Positions 28,552 through 39,060 are shown, counted from the stretch's first letter. The stretch: 64,000 bases of DNA from Candidatus Latescibacterota bacterium (GCA_012270975.1 JAAXHH010000014.1:1-64000), one strand, 5' to 3'. The notes: generated from the sequence alone by a model not told the origin. A program made the numbers and translations.

Positions 28552-29163
28552 ATGCCAAACCATGACGACCTGAACCGGGTGCTGATCCGGGCCGTGGAGG
28601 ACGGTGATATCGATGGGGTGAGGGAGGCTGTCGGGAAGGGCGCCGATCCGGCGTGCATTACGCCTGCGCATATCCCGCCCCAACAAGAAACCGATGAACA
28701 CTATGAGATCATGCGGTATCTGTTCGCAAGCGGCACCGATGTCAACTTCGCCGGATTCGATGAGGGCATACTCATGACCTTCTCGGCCTACCGCGGACAA
28801 CTGCGTTACCTGCGCCTCTACCTGGAGGCCGGCGCCGACATCAATCTCGCCCAGCCCATGAACGGGGTCACGGGCCTGCACGTGGCCGTCCAGCACAATC
28901 TGCCGGAAATCGTACGTTTCTTTCTCGACCATGGCGCCAGGGTCGACCAGGCCTGCCACGACGACGCACCGACCCCGGATCCCGGCCACGTATACGGGGA
29001 AACTGCCCTGCATTTCGCCGCGGCCGGCGCCGACAGGGAGATCGTACAAATGCTCCTGGACGCCGGAGCGGACCGGTCAGCCAAGTCTTCCAGGGGCGAA
29101 TCTCCGCTGGACTACGCGATACGGAACAATCGGCCGGAAGAAGTGCTCCGGCTGCTCAGGTAG
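28552..29163 (+). CDS. ankyrin repeat protein
   Basis: GVTGLHVAVQHNLPEIVRFFLDHGARVDQA; GETALHFAAAGADREIVQMLLDAGADRSAKS. Confidence 0.93.
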   Translation: MPNHDDLNRVLIRAVEDGDIDGVREAVGKGADPACITPAHIPPQQETDEHYEIMRYLFASGTDVNFAGFDEGILMTFSAYRGQLRYLRLYLEAGADINLAQPMNGVTGLHVAVQHNLPEIVRFFLDHGARVDQACHDDAPTPDPGHVYGETALHFAAAGADREIVQMLLDAGADRSAKSSRGESPLDYAIRNNRPEEVLRLLR

Positions 29164-29212
29164 ATCGCGTTGCGTCGATCGCCGCAGGTTCGGCCGGCAG
29201 TTTCAGTCAGCA

Positions 29213-29266
29213 CGTCCAGCCCGGCAGGTCCAGCCCCTTCGGTTCAGCCCGGCAGGTTCAGCCCAA
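29213..29266. repeat. short imperfect intergenic tandem repeat
   Basis: cagcccggcaggtccagccccttcggttcagcccggcaggttcagccc. Confidence 0.7.
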
Positions 29267-30325
29267 TTGCCTGGCGGCAAGGCGGAGGGGCATGCGGAAG
29301 TCGAGCAGTGCCTGTTGAAAATCGGGCGTCGGCACAGGATCGTAACCGCACGTGAAGGTCCAGCCGTGGGCCTCGTCCCGCGCGTTCCCGTAGAGACCGG
29401 ACAGCAAGCCGGCCATGTCTTCGGAAACGTCGATCGAGGTCCGGACCGGATAGACCCTTCCAGCGCATCTTCCAGCTTTTTGGGAAAGGTCGTGTTCATA
29501 CCCCGTGAGTGAAACGCGGTAACCGGCTCCATCGCGCTCTACGATGAGCAGATGCCCCCGGTTTACGCACTCCCTCCGTATCGCATCCCAGGGTATTGCC
29601 ACTTCCGGGCACGCGATACGGTAGCGCAGATCTTCGGTCCATTCGATCGAAACCGCGTGGACGGGCAGCTTGTCCTCCGCGTCGAGGAAAGCCTGACTGA
29701 AGACGTAATCCGTGTGATAGTCCGGTAGAAAAACTCTCGCCGGTCCATGGTGGATGAGAAAAAGCAAGGCGCCTTTTTCTCCTGCTGCGCGCATTGCGGC
29801 GAGCGACTCCAGGTGCCTTCGTCCGCGTTCCGTGACCGCGTCGGGAAACATGGCTATGCCGTTTGCGGACAGGGTGCACGATTTCACTTCCAGGCAAAGA
29901 GCGCCCTCCGCGTCATTCAGCAGGAAGTCGAACCGGTTGCCGCCGACGGTTATTTCGGTCCCCGCAATCCCGTATTCACTCAACGCGGGGATCGCGCGGG
30001 ATTCGATCAGCCTGCGCGCGACCGTATTGTTCAGATGGGTGTGCAAAAAGACGACGCGTCCCTGGTATCGCACGGCCATCACCGTGTACCGCGTCTTCCG
30101 GGAAGCCTGAACGCCGTGATCCGCCAGGATCAGTTCAGCGCCCGGCAAAAGCAGCTCTCCCATCCTGCCGGGATTCGGCATGAACACTTTAGTTTCCCTG
30201 CCTTCGATGGCACAGTGAACGGCGAACCGGTTGGGGCGGGAACGGAACGTGCCCTCGACCAGGGGAAGGGTTGAGATCGGAGGGAAATACGAAGGCGTGT
30301 CTGGCATCAGGCTTAACAACGACAA
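29258..30325 (-). CDS. sfsA: SfsA family protein with C-terminal extension (DUF123-like end)
   Basis: EGTFRSRPNRFAVHCAIEGRETKVFMPNPGRMGELLLPGAEL; CLEVKSCTL; FPDAVTERGRRHLESL; about 120-aa C-terminal extension ending NPDFxxxLxxFRM-like (TPDFQQALLDFRM). Confidence 0.88.
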   Translation of the reverse strand: MSLLSLMPDTPSYFPPISTLPLVEGTFRSRPNRFAVHCAIEGRETKVFMPNPGRMGELLLPGAELILADHGVQASRKTRYTVMAVRYQGRVVFLHTHLNNTVARRLIESRAIPALSEYGIAGTEITVGGNRFDFLLNDAEGALCLEVKSCTLSANGIAMFPDAVTERGRRHLESLAAMRAAGEKGALLFLIHHGPARVFLPDYHTDYVFSQAFLDAEDKLPVHAVSIEWTEDLRYRIACPEVAIPWDAIRRECVNRGHLLIVERDGAGYRVSLTGYEHDLSQKAGRCAGRVYPVRTSIDVSEDMAGLLSGLYGNARDEAHGWTFTCGYDPVPTPDFQQALLDFRMPLRLAARQLG

Positions 30326-30592
30326 AGACGTGAGAGGAGTGCCGGTTCGAAAAAGCTAGGCGGACAACAGTCCTTGCAAACGATGGATTACAAGGTCTAC
30401 TTCACCAGGTTGCAGCGTACCGACGCCTGGATCGGGTGTCGCCAGACCAACGTACTCGGGACGCGGCAGGCGGACAAGCGCAATCTCCGGCACTGTTTTT
30501 CTTTGCCAGCGTGGTTGTCGGCAGGTAATTTTCCATGTACTCGGACTTGGTGATGGGTATGCGATAGTCTGGCGGGGAGGAAAGCGACTGCG

Positions 30593-31747
30593 GTGGCCGA
30601 ACATGACGCTGGAACCACAATCCGTTTAGGGTATCGCAGCGGGATAAACGTTACGCGTGATGGCGAAGACCGATGGACGCTCCGACAGGTCGACCGGCAT
30701 GGCGAGGAGTTCTGCCGGGTCGACCTGGTAAAGAAACGAATGCGCGTGGGGCGCTCCAGGATACCGACTGGCGGGGTCTCCGGTCTATACACGCCTCCCA
30801 TACACCGGGCGAAGGGATACGCCAGCTGCCTGATGGAGGCGTCCCACGATTTCCTGCGGCGCCAGGGCTGCTCCATCGTCTTGCTGAATGCCATACCCGG
30901 CTTCTACCACCGCTATGGTTACGACGTTGTGTTTCCGGTTTACCGCCTCTTCGTCAGGACGGAAAGGCTGTTGCAAGCCCGGCGGCTTCTTAACGTGCGG
31001 CGGGCTCGTAAAAGGGACGAGCCGGCGCTGGTAAAACTGTATAACCAGTGTAACCGATATCGCACAGGAACCCTGGTCCGTAATGCCGACTGGCGCTTCA
31101 CACGCCTGGTGGACTATGGAAGGCCGCCAGGGAAGCTGCTGGTAGTGGAGGATAAGCGGCAGTGGGTTGCGGGGTACGCCCTTTGTCGCACGCGGCGCGA
31201 TTGCTATTTCGTCCAGGAATTGACCGCCCGCTCGTCGAGCGCCTTCGAGTCGCTGGCCGGCGCCGTAGGTACGCGGGCCCGACGGGCGGGTTTTGACCGG
31301 GTCCATTTCAAACTGCCGGTCGATCATCCTTTTGCCGAATTCTGCAATCGCCTCGGAAGCGAGTGGGAGATTCAATATCACGTAAACGCTGAGGGTATGG
31401 GGCGCATACTCGATCTTCCACGCTTTCTGGCAGCGCTTCGTCCGGAATTCGAATACCGGCTGGGTAAATCGGGATGGTCGAAAAAAACCTGTTTGTGGTT
31501 TGAAACCGAATTAGGGGCGGCTGGGTTGAAGATCGTGGGCAATACGGCCCGTTGCATCCCAAATCGCGAAGCGGACTCGCACAAGATCGCCCTCTCCCAG
31601 ACCGCCCTGCTGCAGCTCGCACTGGGCTATCGCACAGTTTCGGATGCAGCAATTGAAAAGGGGGTTCGCATACCGTGCACGGCGCGGCCGTTTCTGGAGG
31701 TGCTTTTCCCGCCGTCTCCTGCGATGATGCCCATGGTTGCCGAATGA
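30593..31747 (+). CDS. GNAT family N-acetyltransferase (Eis-like)
   Basis: GVSGLYTPPIHRAKGYASCLMEASHDFLRRQGCSIVLLNAIPGFYHRYGYDVV. Confidence 0.88.
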   Translation: MAEHDAGTTIRLGYRSGINVTRDGEDRWTLRQVDRHGEEFCRVDLVKKRMRVGRSRIPTGGVSGLYTPPIHRAKGYASCLMEASHDFLRRQGCSIVLLNAIPGFYHRYGYDVVFPVYRLFVRTERLLQARRLLNVRRARKRDEPALVKLYNQCNRYRTGTLVRNADWRFTRLVDYGRPPGKLLVVEDKRQWVAGYALCRTRRDCYFVQELTARSSSAFESLAGAVGTRARRAGFDRVHFKLPVDHPFAEFCNRLGSEWEIQYHVNAEGMGRILDLPRFLAALRPEFEYRLGKSGWSKKTCLWFETELGAAGLKIVGNTARCIPNREADSHKIALSQTALLQLALGYRTVSDAAIEKGVRIPCTARPFLEVLFPPSPAMMPMVAE

Positions 31748-31809
31748 AGCGTGCACGCTGTTGTTTGCACATTCAATCCATTGCACACTTACTACAGAGG
31801 AAAATCATA

Positions 31810-32211
31810 TTGGGCAAAACCATCCTGGCCGTACTGGTGGGTCTCGCAGCCGGAAGCGCCGTCAACATGGGGCTGATTCTGCTGAGCCCCATGGTCATCC
31901 CGCCGCCCCCCGGCGTCGACGTGACCGATATGGAGTCCCTGGCGGCATCCATGCACCTGTTCCAGTTCAGGCATTTTGTTTTTCCCTTTCTGGCCCACGC
32001 GTGCGGCACCCTGGTGGCTACGTACCTGGCGGTGATGATCGCGTCCGGGTACCGATTGAAAATATCCATGCTGATTGGATCGTTGTTTCTCCTGGGCGGC
32101 ATCTCCAATGCCATATTGCTCCCTGCGCCTGGCTGGTATGTCGTGGTGGATCTGGTCGGCGCCTATTTACCCATGGCCTGGATAGGAGGCCGCCTGACTG
32201 GCAAGGAATAA
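31810..32211 (+). CDS. hypothetical membrane protein
   Basis: four hydrophobic helices; probable TTG start (31810) after agaggaaa; contained in ORF 31675..32211. Confidence 0.7.
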   Translation: MGKTILAVLVGLAAGSAVNMGLILLSPMVIPPPPGVDVTDMESLAASMHLFQFRHFVFPFLAHACGTLVATYLAVMIASGYRLKISMLIGSLFLLGGISNAILLPAPGWYVVVDLVGAYLPMAWIGGRLTGKE

Positions 32212-32239
32212 GACGCACGATCCCGGATGGTAGATCAGC

Positions 32240-33151
32240 ATGGTTCCGTATACAGATGAAACCTTCTTAGCCGTGTTTATGAAAGGCGATCTTGTAGCTG
32301 CCCGGGCCTTTATCGATGCCCATCCATCCATTGGCCGTTATGCTGGCTATAAGGCCCATCCGTTGCTCAGGGAGTTCGTCGCACGCAACTGCGGCCACTG
32401 CTACAAGGCGTCTCACCGGGCCATAGCCGATCTGTTGATCCCCGATCGAGTACGTTCTTTCCGGGATGCCGTGATTGCGGACCGGATCGAAGACGTTCGC
32501 GCTCAATTGGCGGTAGATCCACAACTGGTTCGCGCCGAATTCACCGGTGACCGCGGGATCGCCCAGGCGATTCATCACTGGCGTTCCACCCCGGTCGCCA
32601 TGCTCCTGCTGGACCGGGGAGCCGACGTGGACGCCCTGACCACCGTGGGCTGCGCGGGTGAAACCCCGCTCATGATGCAGCTGCGGTTCGGTACGCTGGA
32701 AGGCGTGCGTTTTCTTCTGAAGCGGGGAGCAAACCCAAACCTCGGCGGGCTTAAGCATACCCCGAGCGCATCGATGGCGGAGGGGCTCAAGCTGTTGCTT
32801 CAGCATCGTTGGAACATCGACGAGCAAGTGGGTGGCCGCACCCTGCTCCACCATGACGCCAATCACGGCCACGGCGGGAGGATCCGTCTGCTTCTGGACC
32901 TTGGTGCCGACCCCAACATTCGGGATGCCGAGGGGCGGACCGCCTTGCACCTGATCGGGGCGAGGGGCGCCGGTTCCGAGGCGATCCGGGCCCTGGTCGC
33001 AGCCGGCGCCGATTTGAACGCCCGCGATCATGAGGGCAGAACGGCTTTGGACCATGCGGAGTCGGCATCACGCAATACGGCTGCCCGTATATTGGTGGAG
33101 TTAGGCGCGAAAGGAATTGAACCCGTGGGCAGCGAATCCGATCATGGTTAA
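32240..33151 (+). CDS. ankyrin repeat protein
   Basis: LLLDLGADPNIRDAEGRTALHLIGARGAGSEAIRALVAAGADLNARDHEGRTALDHAE. Confidence 0.93.
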   Translation: MVPYTDETFLAVFMKGDLVAARAFIDAHPSIGRYAGYKAHPLLREFVARNCGHCYKASHRAIADLLIPDRVRSFRDAVIADRIEDVRAQLAVDPQLVRAEFTGDRGIAQAIHHWRSTPVAMLLLDRGADVDALTTVGCAGETPLMMQLRFGTLEGVRFLLKRGANPNLGGLKHTPSASMAEGLKLLLQHRWNIDEQVGGRTLLHHDANHGHGGRIRLLLDLGADPNIRDAEGRTALHLIGARGAGSEAIRALVAAGADLNARDHEGRTALDHAESASRNTAARILVELGAKGIEPVGSESDHG

Positions 33152-34856
33152 GGCTGATCAGCATAATCTCGATCAGACCATCGGCGGCCGGTATCCCGAT
33201 CGCGCCGCGCGCATGGCCTTTCCCGGTAAGTTCCTTGGACGAGTGCATCTCAACGCGTGCCGGACCGGGTTCATGATCTGCCCGGGTCTGGGTCCGGAAT
33301 ACGGCCGGCCTTGTTATGACGACCGTTGGGGAGACGAGTCCGATTGGATCGACGGCGGGGCCGCCTGGACCCTGTTCAGGGCCAGCGTGGCAGGCGATTT
33401 GAGATCCATCACGTCGCTACTCGATGACGATCCGCGTCTCGTGAATGCCCTGCACTGGTACGCCCAGCCGGTACACATGGCTGCCAGGCATGGCCACACG
33501 GAGGTGACGGGATATTTACTCGAGCGTGGTGCCGACCCGGGACTGAACATCTTCGGTTCGACCTGGAAGAATCTCCTTGAAGAAGCGCAAACGCGTGGTT
33601 TTGACGACGTTGCGGAAGTCATTGCACATGAAATGGGGGCGCGGTTCGGTTACGATCCCGCGTTCGGGGAGTTCGCCGCGCTGGTAAAAAGCGGCAGTGT
33701 CGACAGTGTTAAGACGGCCCTGAGAGAACGGCCCGAACTCGCTGACCGGTCCGACGAAGACGGAAACAACGGTCTCCACCTGGGTGTGCTGAACGGCCGG
33801 AAAGAAATGGTCGAACTGTTTCTTGATCGCGGCATACCCCTTGATTCACGGCGGGCCGACGGCAAGACTCCGCTGACGCTGTCGTTCGACACGGGTTTCG
33901 GACACGCACCGCCGGACCCGCAACTGGGCCTCCCGGAGTACCTCCTCGAGCGTGGAGCGAATTACGCTGTCACGGCGGCTAGCTATCTCGGTGACATTGA
34001 GCGGATACGGCAAGTTCTTGCCGAGGATCCCGGTAGTACAGGCCGCGACGCCGCTTTAAAGAGTCCGCTGGGCTACGCCGCCCGTGCCGGTCACGAAGAA
34101 ATCACCGCACTGCTTCTCGAAGCGGGAACGGACAGTCATGCCGTGGACCAGGCGCTATTCGAAGCCGTCTGGTATAAGCATAGGGATGTCGCCGCCCTGT
34201 TACTCGAGCACGGCGCCAACCCGAACGTCGAACTGGATTCCTGTGGATGCGCCGCTGGCACCGACGATCCTGCCATCAGAGCGATGCTGGTTCGTCACGG
34301 TGCCGTGTACCCGCCGTCCTGGAGTTTAGCGGAAGATGAACTCCGGGAACTGGTGGTCAGCAAGGCGACGCGAGTCCGCGATCCGTATCTCGTTGCGGAA
34401 GTGCTTGAAACAGGGGATGGACGACTGATCGATACGCTTCTGGCAGATCATCCCGACGCGCTTCGCCGCCTGGAAGAACTGCAGTATCTGCCGGGGTGGG
34501 GCGACGACGGTGTGATCACGCGAAAGCTCGTTGCCGCCGGCTTGGATCCGAACCGCCGTACATTCGAGGGGCAGACGTATCTACATATCTGTGCCAGGCA
34601 CGGTTGGGAGGCCAACGCCCGGTCCCTGATCGAACACGGCGCACTGGTCAACGCGCTGGACGAGAAAGACGGCCAGACTCCCCTGGCGGTCGCGGTGAAA
34701 AACGGCAGAATCGAGATGGTCCGCCTGTTGCTGAAACACGGCGCCGCCCCCGACCTGGTCGACTGGCCGTGGACCCGGCCGCTGGTGATTGCGGAGGAAA
34801 CCGGCAACACGGCCATAGCCGAGGTGATTCGACGGCACGGTCGCAAACAACCTTGA
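33144..34856 (+). CDS. ankyrin repeat protein
   Basis: LLERGADPGLNIFG; LLEHGANPNVELDSCG; LIEHGALVNALDEKDGQTPLAVAVKNGRIEMVRLLLKHGAAPD; start uncertain (ORF 33117..34856), overlaps upstream stop. Confidence 0.9.
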   Translation: MVKADQHNLDQTIGGRYPDRAARMAFPGKFLGRVHLNACRTGFMICPGLGPEYGRPCYDDRWGDESDWIDGGAAWTLFRASVAGDLRSITSLLDDDPRLVNALHWYAQPVHMAARHGHTEVTGYLLERGADPGLNIFGSTWKNLLEEAQTRGFDDVAEVIAHEMGARFGYDPAFGEFAALVKSGSVDSVKTALRERPELADRSDEDGNNGLHLGVLNGRKEMVELFLDRGIPLDSRRADGKTPLTLSFDTGFGHAPPDPQLGLPEYLLERGANYAVTAASYLGDIERIRQVLAEDPGSTGRDAALKSPLGYAARAGHEEITALLLEAGTDSHAVDQALFEAVWYKHRDVAALLLEHGANPNVELDSCGCAAGTDDPAIRAMLVRHGAVYPPSWSLAEDELRELVVSKATRVRDPYLVAEVLETGDGRLIDTLLADHPDALRRLEELQYLPGWGDDGVITRKLVAAGLDPNRRTFEGQTYLHICARHGWEANARSLIEHGALVNALDEKDGQTPLAVAVKNGRIEMVRLLLKHGAAPDLVDWPWTRPLVIAEETGNTAIAEVIRRHGRKQP

Positions 34857-35052
34857 ATCGCATTCGTCAGCCGCCAACATCCAAATATCCTTGACCACCG
34901 GCTCCGCATGTTTTACCCTGAGTTCGATGCGGGACAGGCCGCCTCCGGTCCGTGGACAGGGTAGAAGCCCACCTGTTGGTCAGTCATCATATCGCTGCAC
35001 TTCCTTTGGCCCGAAAATACGGACACCGGGCAGCCAGTCAAGGAGGTCAGCC

Positions 35053-36294
35053 ATGTCAGAATCCGCCGTAGCACAACTCCCCGATCAGCCCGACCTGCGC
35101 CACCTCAAAGACCAGGCAAAAGACCTGATGAGGGCCGGCTCATGCCCAACGCTCGCCGATGCGTTGTTTCACGTCGCGCGCCGGTATGGTTTTCCCAGTT
35201 GGCCGAAGCTGAAGGCCTACGTCGAGTCTGTCGGATCCATGGGGGCGTTGGAACAGGCGATCCTCGATGACGACGACGCCCGTCTGAATGACCTGCTGGC
35301 CGAGGATCCCGGTCTGATACACCGGGAAGGGCACTGGATCAGGCGCCGCCGGCACAATGGGTACCGGCCGCTAGCCTACGCCGCGTTTTTCGGGAAGGTG
35401 AAGGTCATGGAAGTCCTGATCGACGCCGGCTCGGATGTCCACGAAGGGGGCGACAGGGCTTTGCGGGCCGCGGCGTATTTCGATCACAATCTGGACGCAG
35501 TCGAACTGCTTCTCCGCCACGGCGCCGATCCGAATGCGACGACGGTGTCGCCGTCCGGCCGGCCATACCGGGTGATCGACTATCCCTGTATGACGCTGGC
35601 ATCCGGTATGTTGCGCCACCTCGCGTCGAAGGGTGGCAGGCTACTGCCGGACAACGCGGGCATGATCCTGGCGTCCAATGAGCGAAGACCCCGGGATAAG
35701 GCAGATTGCCTTCGCGTCATGGCGGAAGCGGGTATAGATTTGCCGGACACGCCGCCTATGGCCCTGCACCTGCGGGATATGCACCTCATGGAAGGGCATC
35801 TGCGCAGGGATTCCCAAATGACTTCGAGACTGTTCTCGGAAAAGGATATCTTCCCGCCAGAATACGGTATAGAAACCCCTTCTCCATACGCCTGTGTGAC
35901 TCCCTTGTCGGGCGGGGTCACCTTGCTACACATGGCGGTCGAGTTCTGCGACGTTGAGTTGGCCCGATGGCTTCTCGAGCATGGCGCCGACGTCAATGCC
36001 CCCGCGGAAACGGACGGAGACGGCTTCGGCGGCTGGACGCCCCTGTTTCATGCCATGGCCACGCTGCACGTGCCACGTCATTTCCCCGACTTGGCGGACT
36101 TGCTTCTCGAACATGGCGCCGACCCCGAGATCAGGGCGTCCATCAGAAAGCCGACAGTGGAAGGCGGAGAGGCGACCTGGAAGAATGTCACGGCCATCGA
36201 ATACGCACGCGATTTCGTCTACCCGGATCTGGTAAACGACGACGCGCTACGGCAGGTCTCTCAGGCAATCGGGACCATTGACGAATCCGATTGA
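35053..36294 (+). CDS. ankyrin repeat protein with N-terminal 'HLKDQAK...GFPSWPKLK' module
   Basis: strong RBS caaggaggtcagcc before ATG 35053; DLRHLKDQAKDLMRAGSCPTLADALFHVARRYGFPSWPKLKAYVE then ankyrins (ARWLLEHGADVNAPAETDG). Confidence 0.9.
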   Translation: MSESAVAQLPDQPDLRHLKDQAKDLMRAGSCPTLADALFHVARRYGFPSWPKLKAYVESVGSMGALEQAILDDDDARLNDLLAEDPGLIHREGHWIRRRRHNGYRPLAYAAFFGKVKVMEVLIDAGSDVHEGGDRALRAAAYFDHNLDAVELLLRHGADPNATTVSPSGRPYRVIDYPCMTLASGMLRHLASKGGRLLPDNAGMILASNERRPRDKADCLRVMAEAGIDLPDTPPMALHLRDMHLMEGHLRRDSQMTSRLFSEKDIFPPEYGIETPSPYACVTPLSGGVTLLHMAVEFCDVELARWLLEHGADVNAPAETDGDGFGGWTPLFHAMATLHVPRHFPDLADLLLEHGADPEIRASIRKPTVEGGEATWKNVTAIEYARDFVYPDLVNDDALRQVSQAIGTIDESD

Positions 36295-36380
36295 CGGCAA
36301 CGGCAGGATTCCTGTTTCCAGCGCACGTGCGCAGTTGATCCGGTGACGATCAGACCTGTTTTATTTCGGGTTAATTCCCC

Positions 36381-38210
36381 ATGGCGGCTACCCATCGCTC
36401 TCCTTCCAGATTGTGGCCCTACCCGGTCGTTAAGGCTGAGATCGAGGACGAAGCCCTGAACCTGGCCCGGGGGTATAGATCGGGATTGGCCGATGCCAGG
36501 GCGGATGTCCGCCGCTATGGTTCCTCCGTCGATCCTGCATCGTTCCGTTTAGACGATGCCCGGGACGTGCTGGCAAAGAGTTACGGGTTCCCGGGCTGGG
36601 CACAGGTGGAACGATTCTTCCAAACGGTAGAGCGTTTTTCGCGCAGTCCCAACGTGGAACCCACGCCTCCGGACCGGTTGGACGCAAAGGAACTCGCCAC
36701 CGACTTCCTTCGTCTCGCCTGCCTGACCCAGGGTGCCCAGGATCACCCATCGAGGTGGGCGAGGGCCCGGAGCATGCTGGAGGCCCATCCGGAACTTTCC
36801 CGGGTGAATGTTTACGCAGCTGCCGGGGCCGGTGACGTTTCCGCGGTGGCTGCTTTTCTGAAAGCAAGTCCTGAACTTGCGAAGACTCCGGGCGGCCCCC
36901 ATGATTGGGAACCGCTGCTTTATGTGGCGTTTTCCCGGCTGGGCCAAGGGTCAACGGAACATTCAGCCGTCGAAGTCGCCCGGTTGCTCCTTGCACATGG
37001 CGCCGATCCGAACGCGGGCTATCTCTGGGCCGGCTTCCCGTGTCCTTACACCGCACTTACCGGTGTATTCGGCGAGGGAGAAAACGGTCCGGCCAGGTGC
37101 CCGCCGCACCGGAACTGCTATGACCTGGCGGATATCCTGATTAAGGCCGGTGCCGATCCGAACGACGCGCAGACGCTCTACAACCGGATGTTCAGCCGTG
37201 ACGACGAACACCTGCGATTCCTGTTCGCCCACGGTCTTGGAAAGGAGGGGAACCGGCCCTGGCACCGGCTGCTGGGAGAGCAGTCGCGGGGATGGGTGAG
37301 CAGCCCGGTTGATATGTTGGCCTATCAACTGCAGTGGGCCGCCCGATGGAACTACCCGCAAAGGGCGAAGTTGCTGGTCGAAAACGGGGCAGACGTAAAC
37401 CGGCCGTCCCACCGGCCTGATGCGCGATCACCTTACGGCGAGGCCATCTATCACGGGAACGAGGCCATCGTCGAGTACCTGACGGCCAGCGGCGCGAAGG
37501 CGTTCCCACTGGACGACCTGGACCGGTTCGCATGTGCATGCATCAGTGGAGACAGGGGTCGTGCCCGCGGGTTGCTCGCACGCGATCCGCTACTGATTGA
37601 AATACTTGGAGAACGCGGTAAGGCGCTCATGGAGAACGCCATAGGATCGGACAACAGGGACGCGGTCCGGCTGATGGCCGAACTGGGCTTCGACTTGAAC
37701 GCCTGTGGAATGCACGAAGCAGCTCGGTACGGCCACCTGGACATGATCAAACTGTTAATCGACCTCGGGGCGGATCCGGCTCAACGGGACGCGGGACACG
37801 GCATCGACGCAATCGGCTTTGCCAGCCACTACCAGCAGGACCACGTGATCGACTACCTGGCACAGTTTGCCGGAATACATCGGGCCGTCCAGTCTGATCT
37901 GCTGGACCGCGTTCGGGAGCTGCTGGAAAACGACCCTGCCTGCGCCCGCGAACGGGACGACGCGGGAAACACACCGCTGCACTGCCTCGACGTGGACAAC
38001 CGGATGAAAGATACGGAGGAGATACTCCGGCTGCTCGTAACGCGCGGAGCCAATGTCAACGCCAGAAACAATGAGTTCCTGACACCGCTCGACAGGCTGG
38101 AGCGTCTTGCCGGTTTCAGTCGAAGAGACGACCTGGCCGAACAGCTGCGCGGGTACGGAGCCGTGGCATCAGATGCCGCCGACCTGTCGAAGGACCAACC
38201 GGCGTCCTGA
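36381..38210 (+). CDS. ankyrin repeat protein with N-terminal 'ARDVLAKSYGFPGWAQVE' module
   Basis: LLLAHGADPNAGYLWAG; LIKAGADPNDAQTLYNRMF; LLVTRGANVNARNNEFLTPLDRLE. Confidence 0.92.
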   Translation: MAATHRSPSRLWPYPVVKAEIEDEALNLARGYRSGLADARADVRRYGSSVDPASFRLDDARDVLAKSYGFPGWAQVERFFQTVERFSRSPNVEPTPPDRLDAKELATDFLRLACLTQGAQDHPSRWARARSMLEAHPELSRVNVYAAAGAGDVSAVAAFLKASPELAKTPGGPHDWEPLLYVAFSRLGQGSTEHSAVEVARLLLAHGADPNAGYLWAGFPCPYTALTGVFGEGENGPARCPPHRNCYDLADILIKAGADPNDAQTLYNRMFSRDDEHLRFLFAHGLGKEGNRPWHRLLGEQSRGWVSSPVDMLAYQLQWAARWNYPQRAKLLVENGADVNRPSHRPDARSPYGEAIYHGNEAIVEYLTASGAKAFPLDDLDRFACACISGDRGRARGLLARDPLLIEILGERGKALMENAIGSDNRDAVRLMAELGFDLNACGMHEAARYGHLDMIKLLIDLGADPAQRDAGHGIDAIGFASHYQQDHVIDYLAQFAGIHRAVQSDLLDRVRELLENDPACARERDDAGNTPLHCLDVDNRMKDTEEILRLLVTRGANVNARNNEFLTPLDRLERLAGFSRRDDLAEQLRGYGAVASDAADLSKDQPAS

Positions 38211-38247
38211 ATCGGCACGCCCCATGTCGGATTGTACGACGCCCCTT

Positions 38248-38275
38248 CTAACGACGCCCCGTCTTGATGAGCCCT
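38248..38275. repeat. short intergenic tandem repeat
   Basis: acgacgccccttcta/acgacgccccgtctt. Confidence 0.6.
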
Positions 38276-38291
38276 CAACCGATTCCCGGGA

Positions 38292-38618
38292 TTACTTTCC
38301 CCACTTCGAAACGATCAGGCCCGCCAGCAACCCGACGAGGATTCCCGGGGGCACGATCTCGACGTAGGAGCCCGTAGAGACCGCCGCGAGCAGAGAAAGG
38401 ACCGCCCCCACCGCACCGCCGGCGAGCACGTTCTTGCCGACCCCCTCGATCCTGCACGCGATCATGCCGACCAGCAGGCCCGTGACCAGGCCCTTCGCCG
38501 TTCCCCACACGATGATCTCGGTCATCATGCCCTGTGCCTCGGGAATCAGGAACGCGGACAGCCCGTCCAGCAGGCCGAGGACCGTGCCGGCGATCAAACC
38601 CAATGGTACGCGCTTCAT
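38292..38618 (-). CDS. hypothetical membrane protein
   Basis: 108 aa, glycine-rich TM segments; ATGA overlap with the upstream gene. Confidence 0.8.
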   Translation of the reverse strand: MKRVPLGLIAGTVLGLLDGLSAFLIPEAQGMMTEIIVWGTAKGLVTGLLVGMIACRIEGVGKNVLAGGAVGAVLSLLAAVSTGSYVEIVPPGILVGLLAGLIVSKWGK

Positions 38619-39040
38619 GACGGCTGCTCCTGTGTATTCAGGTGACAGTTGAACATCCAGTTTGTGCCGAATTTGTCCGTGATCATTCCGAAACGAGCGC
38701 CCCAGAAGGTATCCTGCAGCGGCATGGTCACCTCACCGCCGGCGGACATGGCGTTGAATGCCCGCTCCTGTTCATCCACGCTCGCGAAGTCGATCGACAG
38801 CGAGATGTTGGTATCCGAAGGGACCGTTTCAATATGGTCGGAGCCCATGAGCATGTTTTCGCCGAATTGGATGGACATGTGCATGGCCTGACCCACCATG
38901 TGGTCGGGGATTTCCATACCGATGTCCTGGTCTTTGGTGTAGCGGCTCAAGGTCACGACTGTGCCGCCCAGGCAGTCGCGGTAGAACTCAAGGGCTTCCT
39001 CGCATTGGCCGTTGAATGCCAGATAAGGTACCAGTTTCAC
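38615..39040 (-). CDS. VOC/PhnB-like family protein
   Basis: KLVPYLAFNGQCEEALEFYRDCLGGTV...; DTFWGARFGMITDKFGTNWMFNC; GTG start at 39040 (VKLVPYL). Confidence 0.92.
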   Translation of the reverse strand: MKLVPYLAFNGQCEEALEFYRDCLGGTVVTLSRYTKDQDIGMEIPDHMVGQAMHMSIQFGENMLMGSDHIETVPSDTNISLSIDFASVDEQERAFNAMSAGGEVTMPLQDTFWGARFGMITDKFGTNWMFNCHLNTQEQPS

Positions 39041-39060
39041 GATAGATCTCCTTACGGTAA

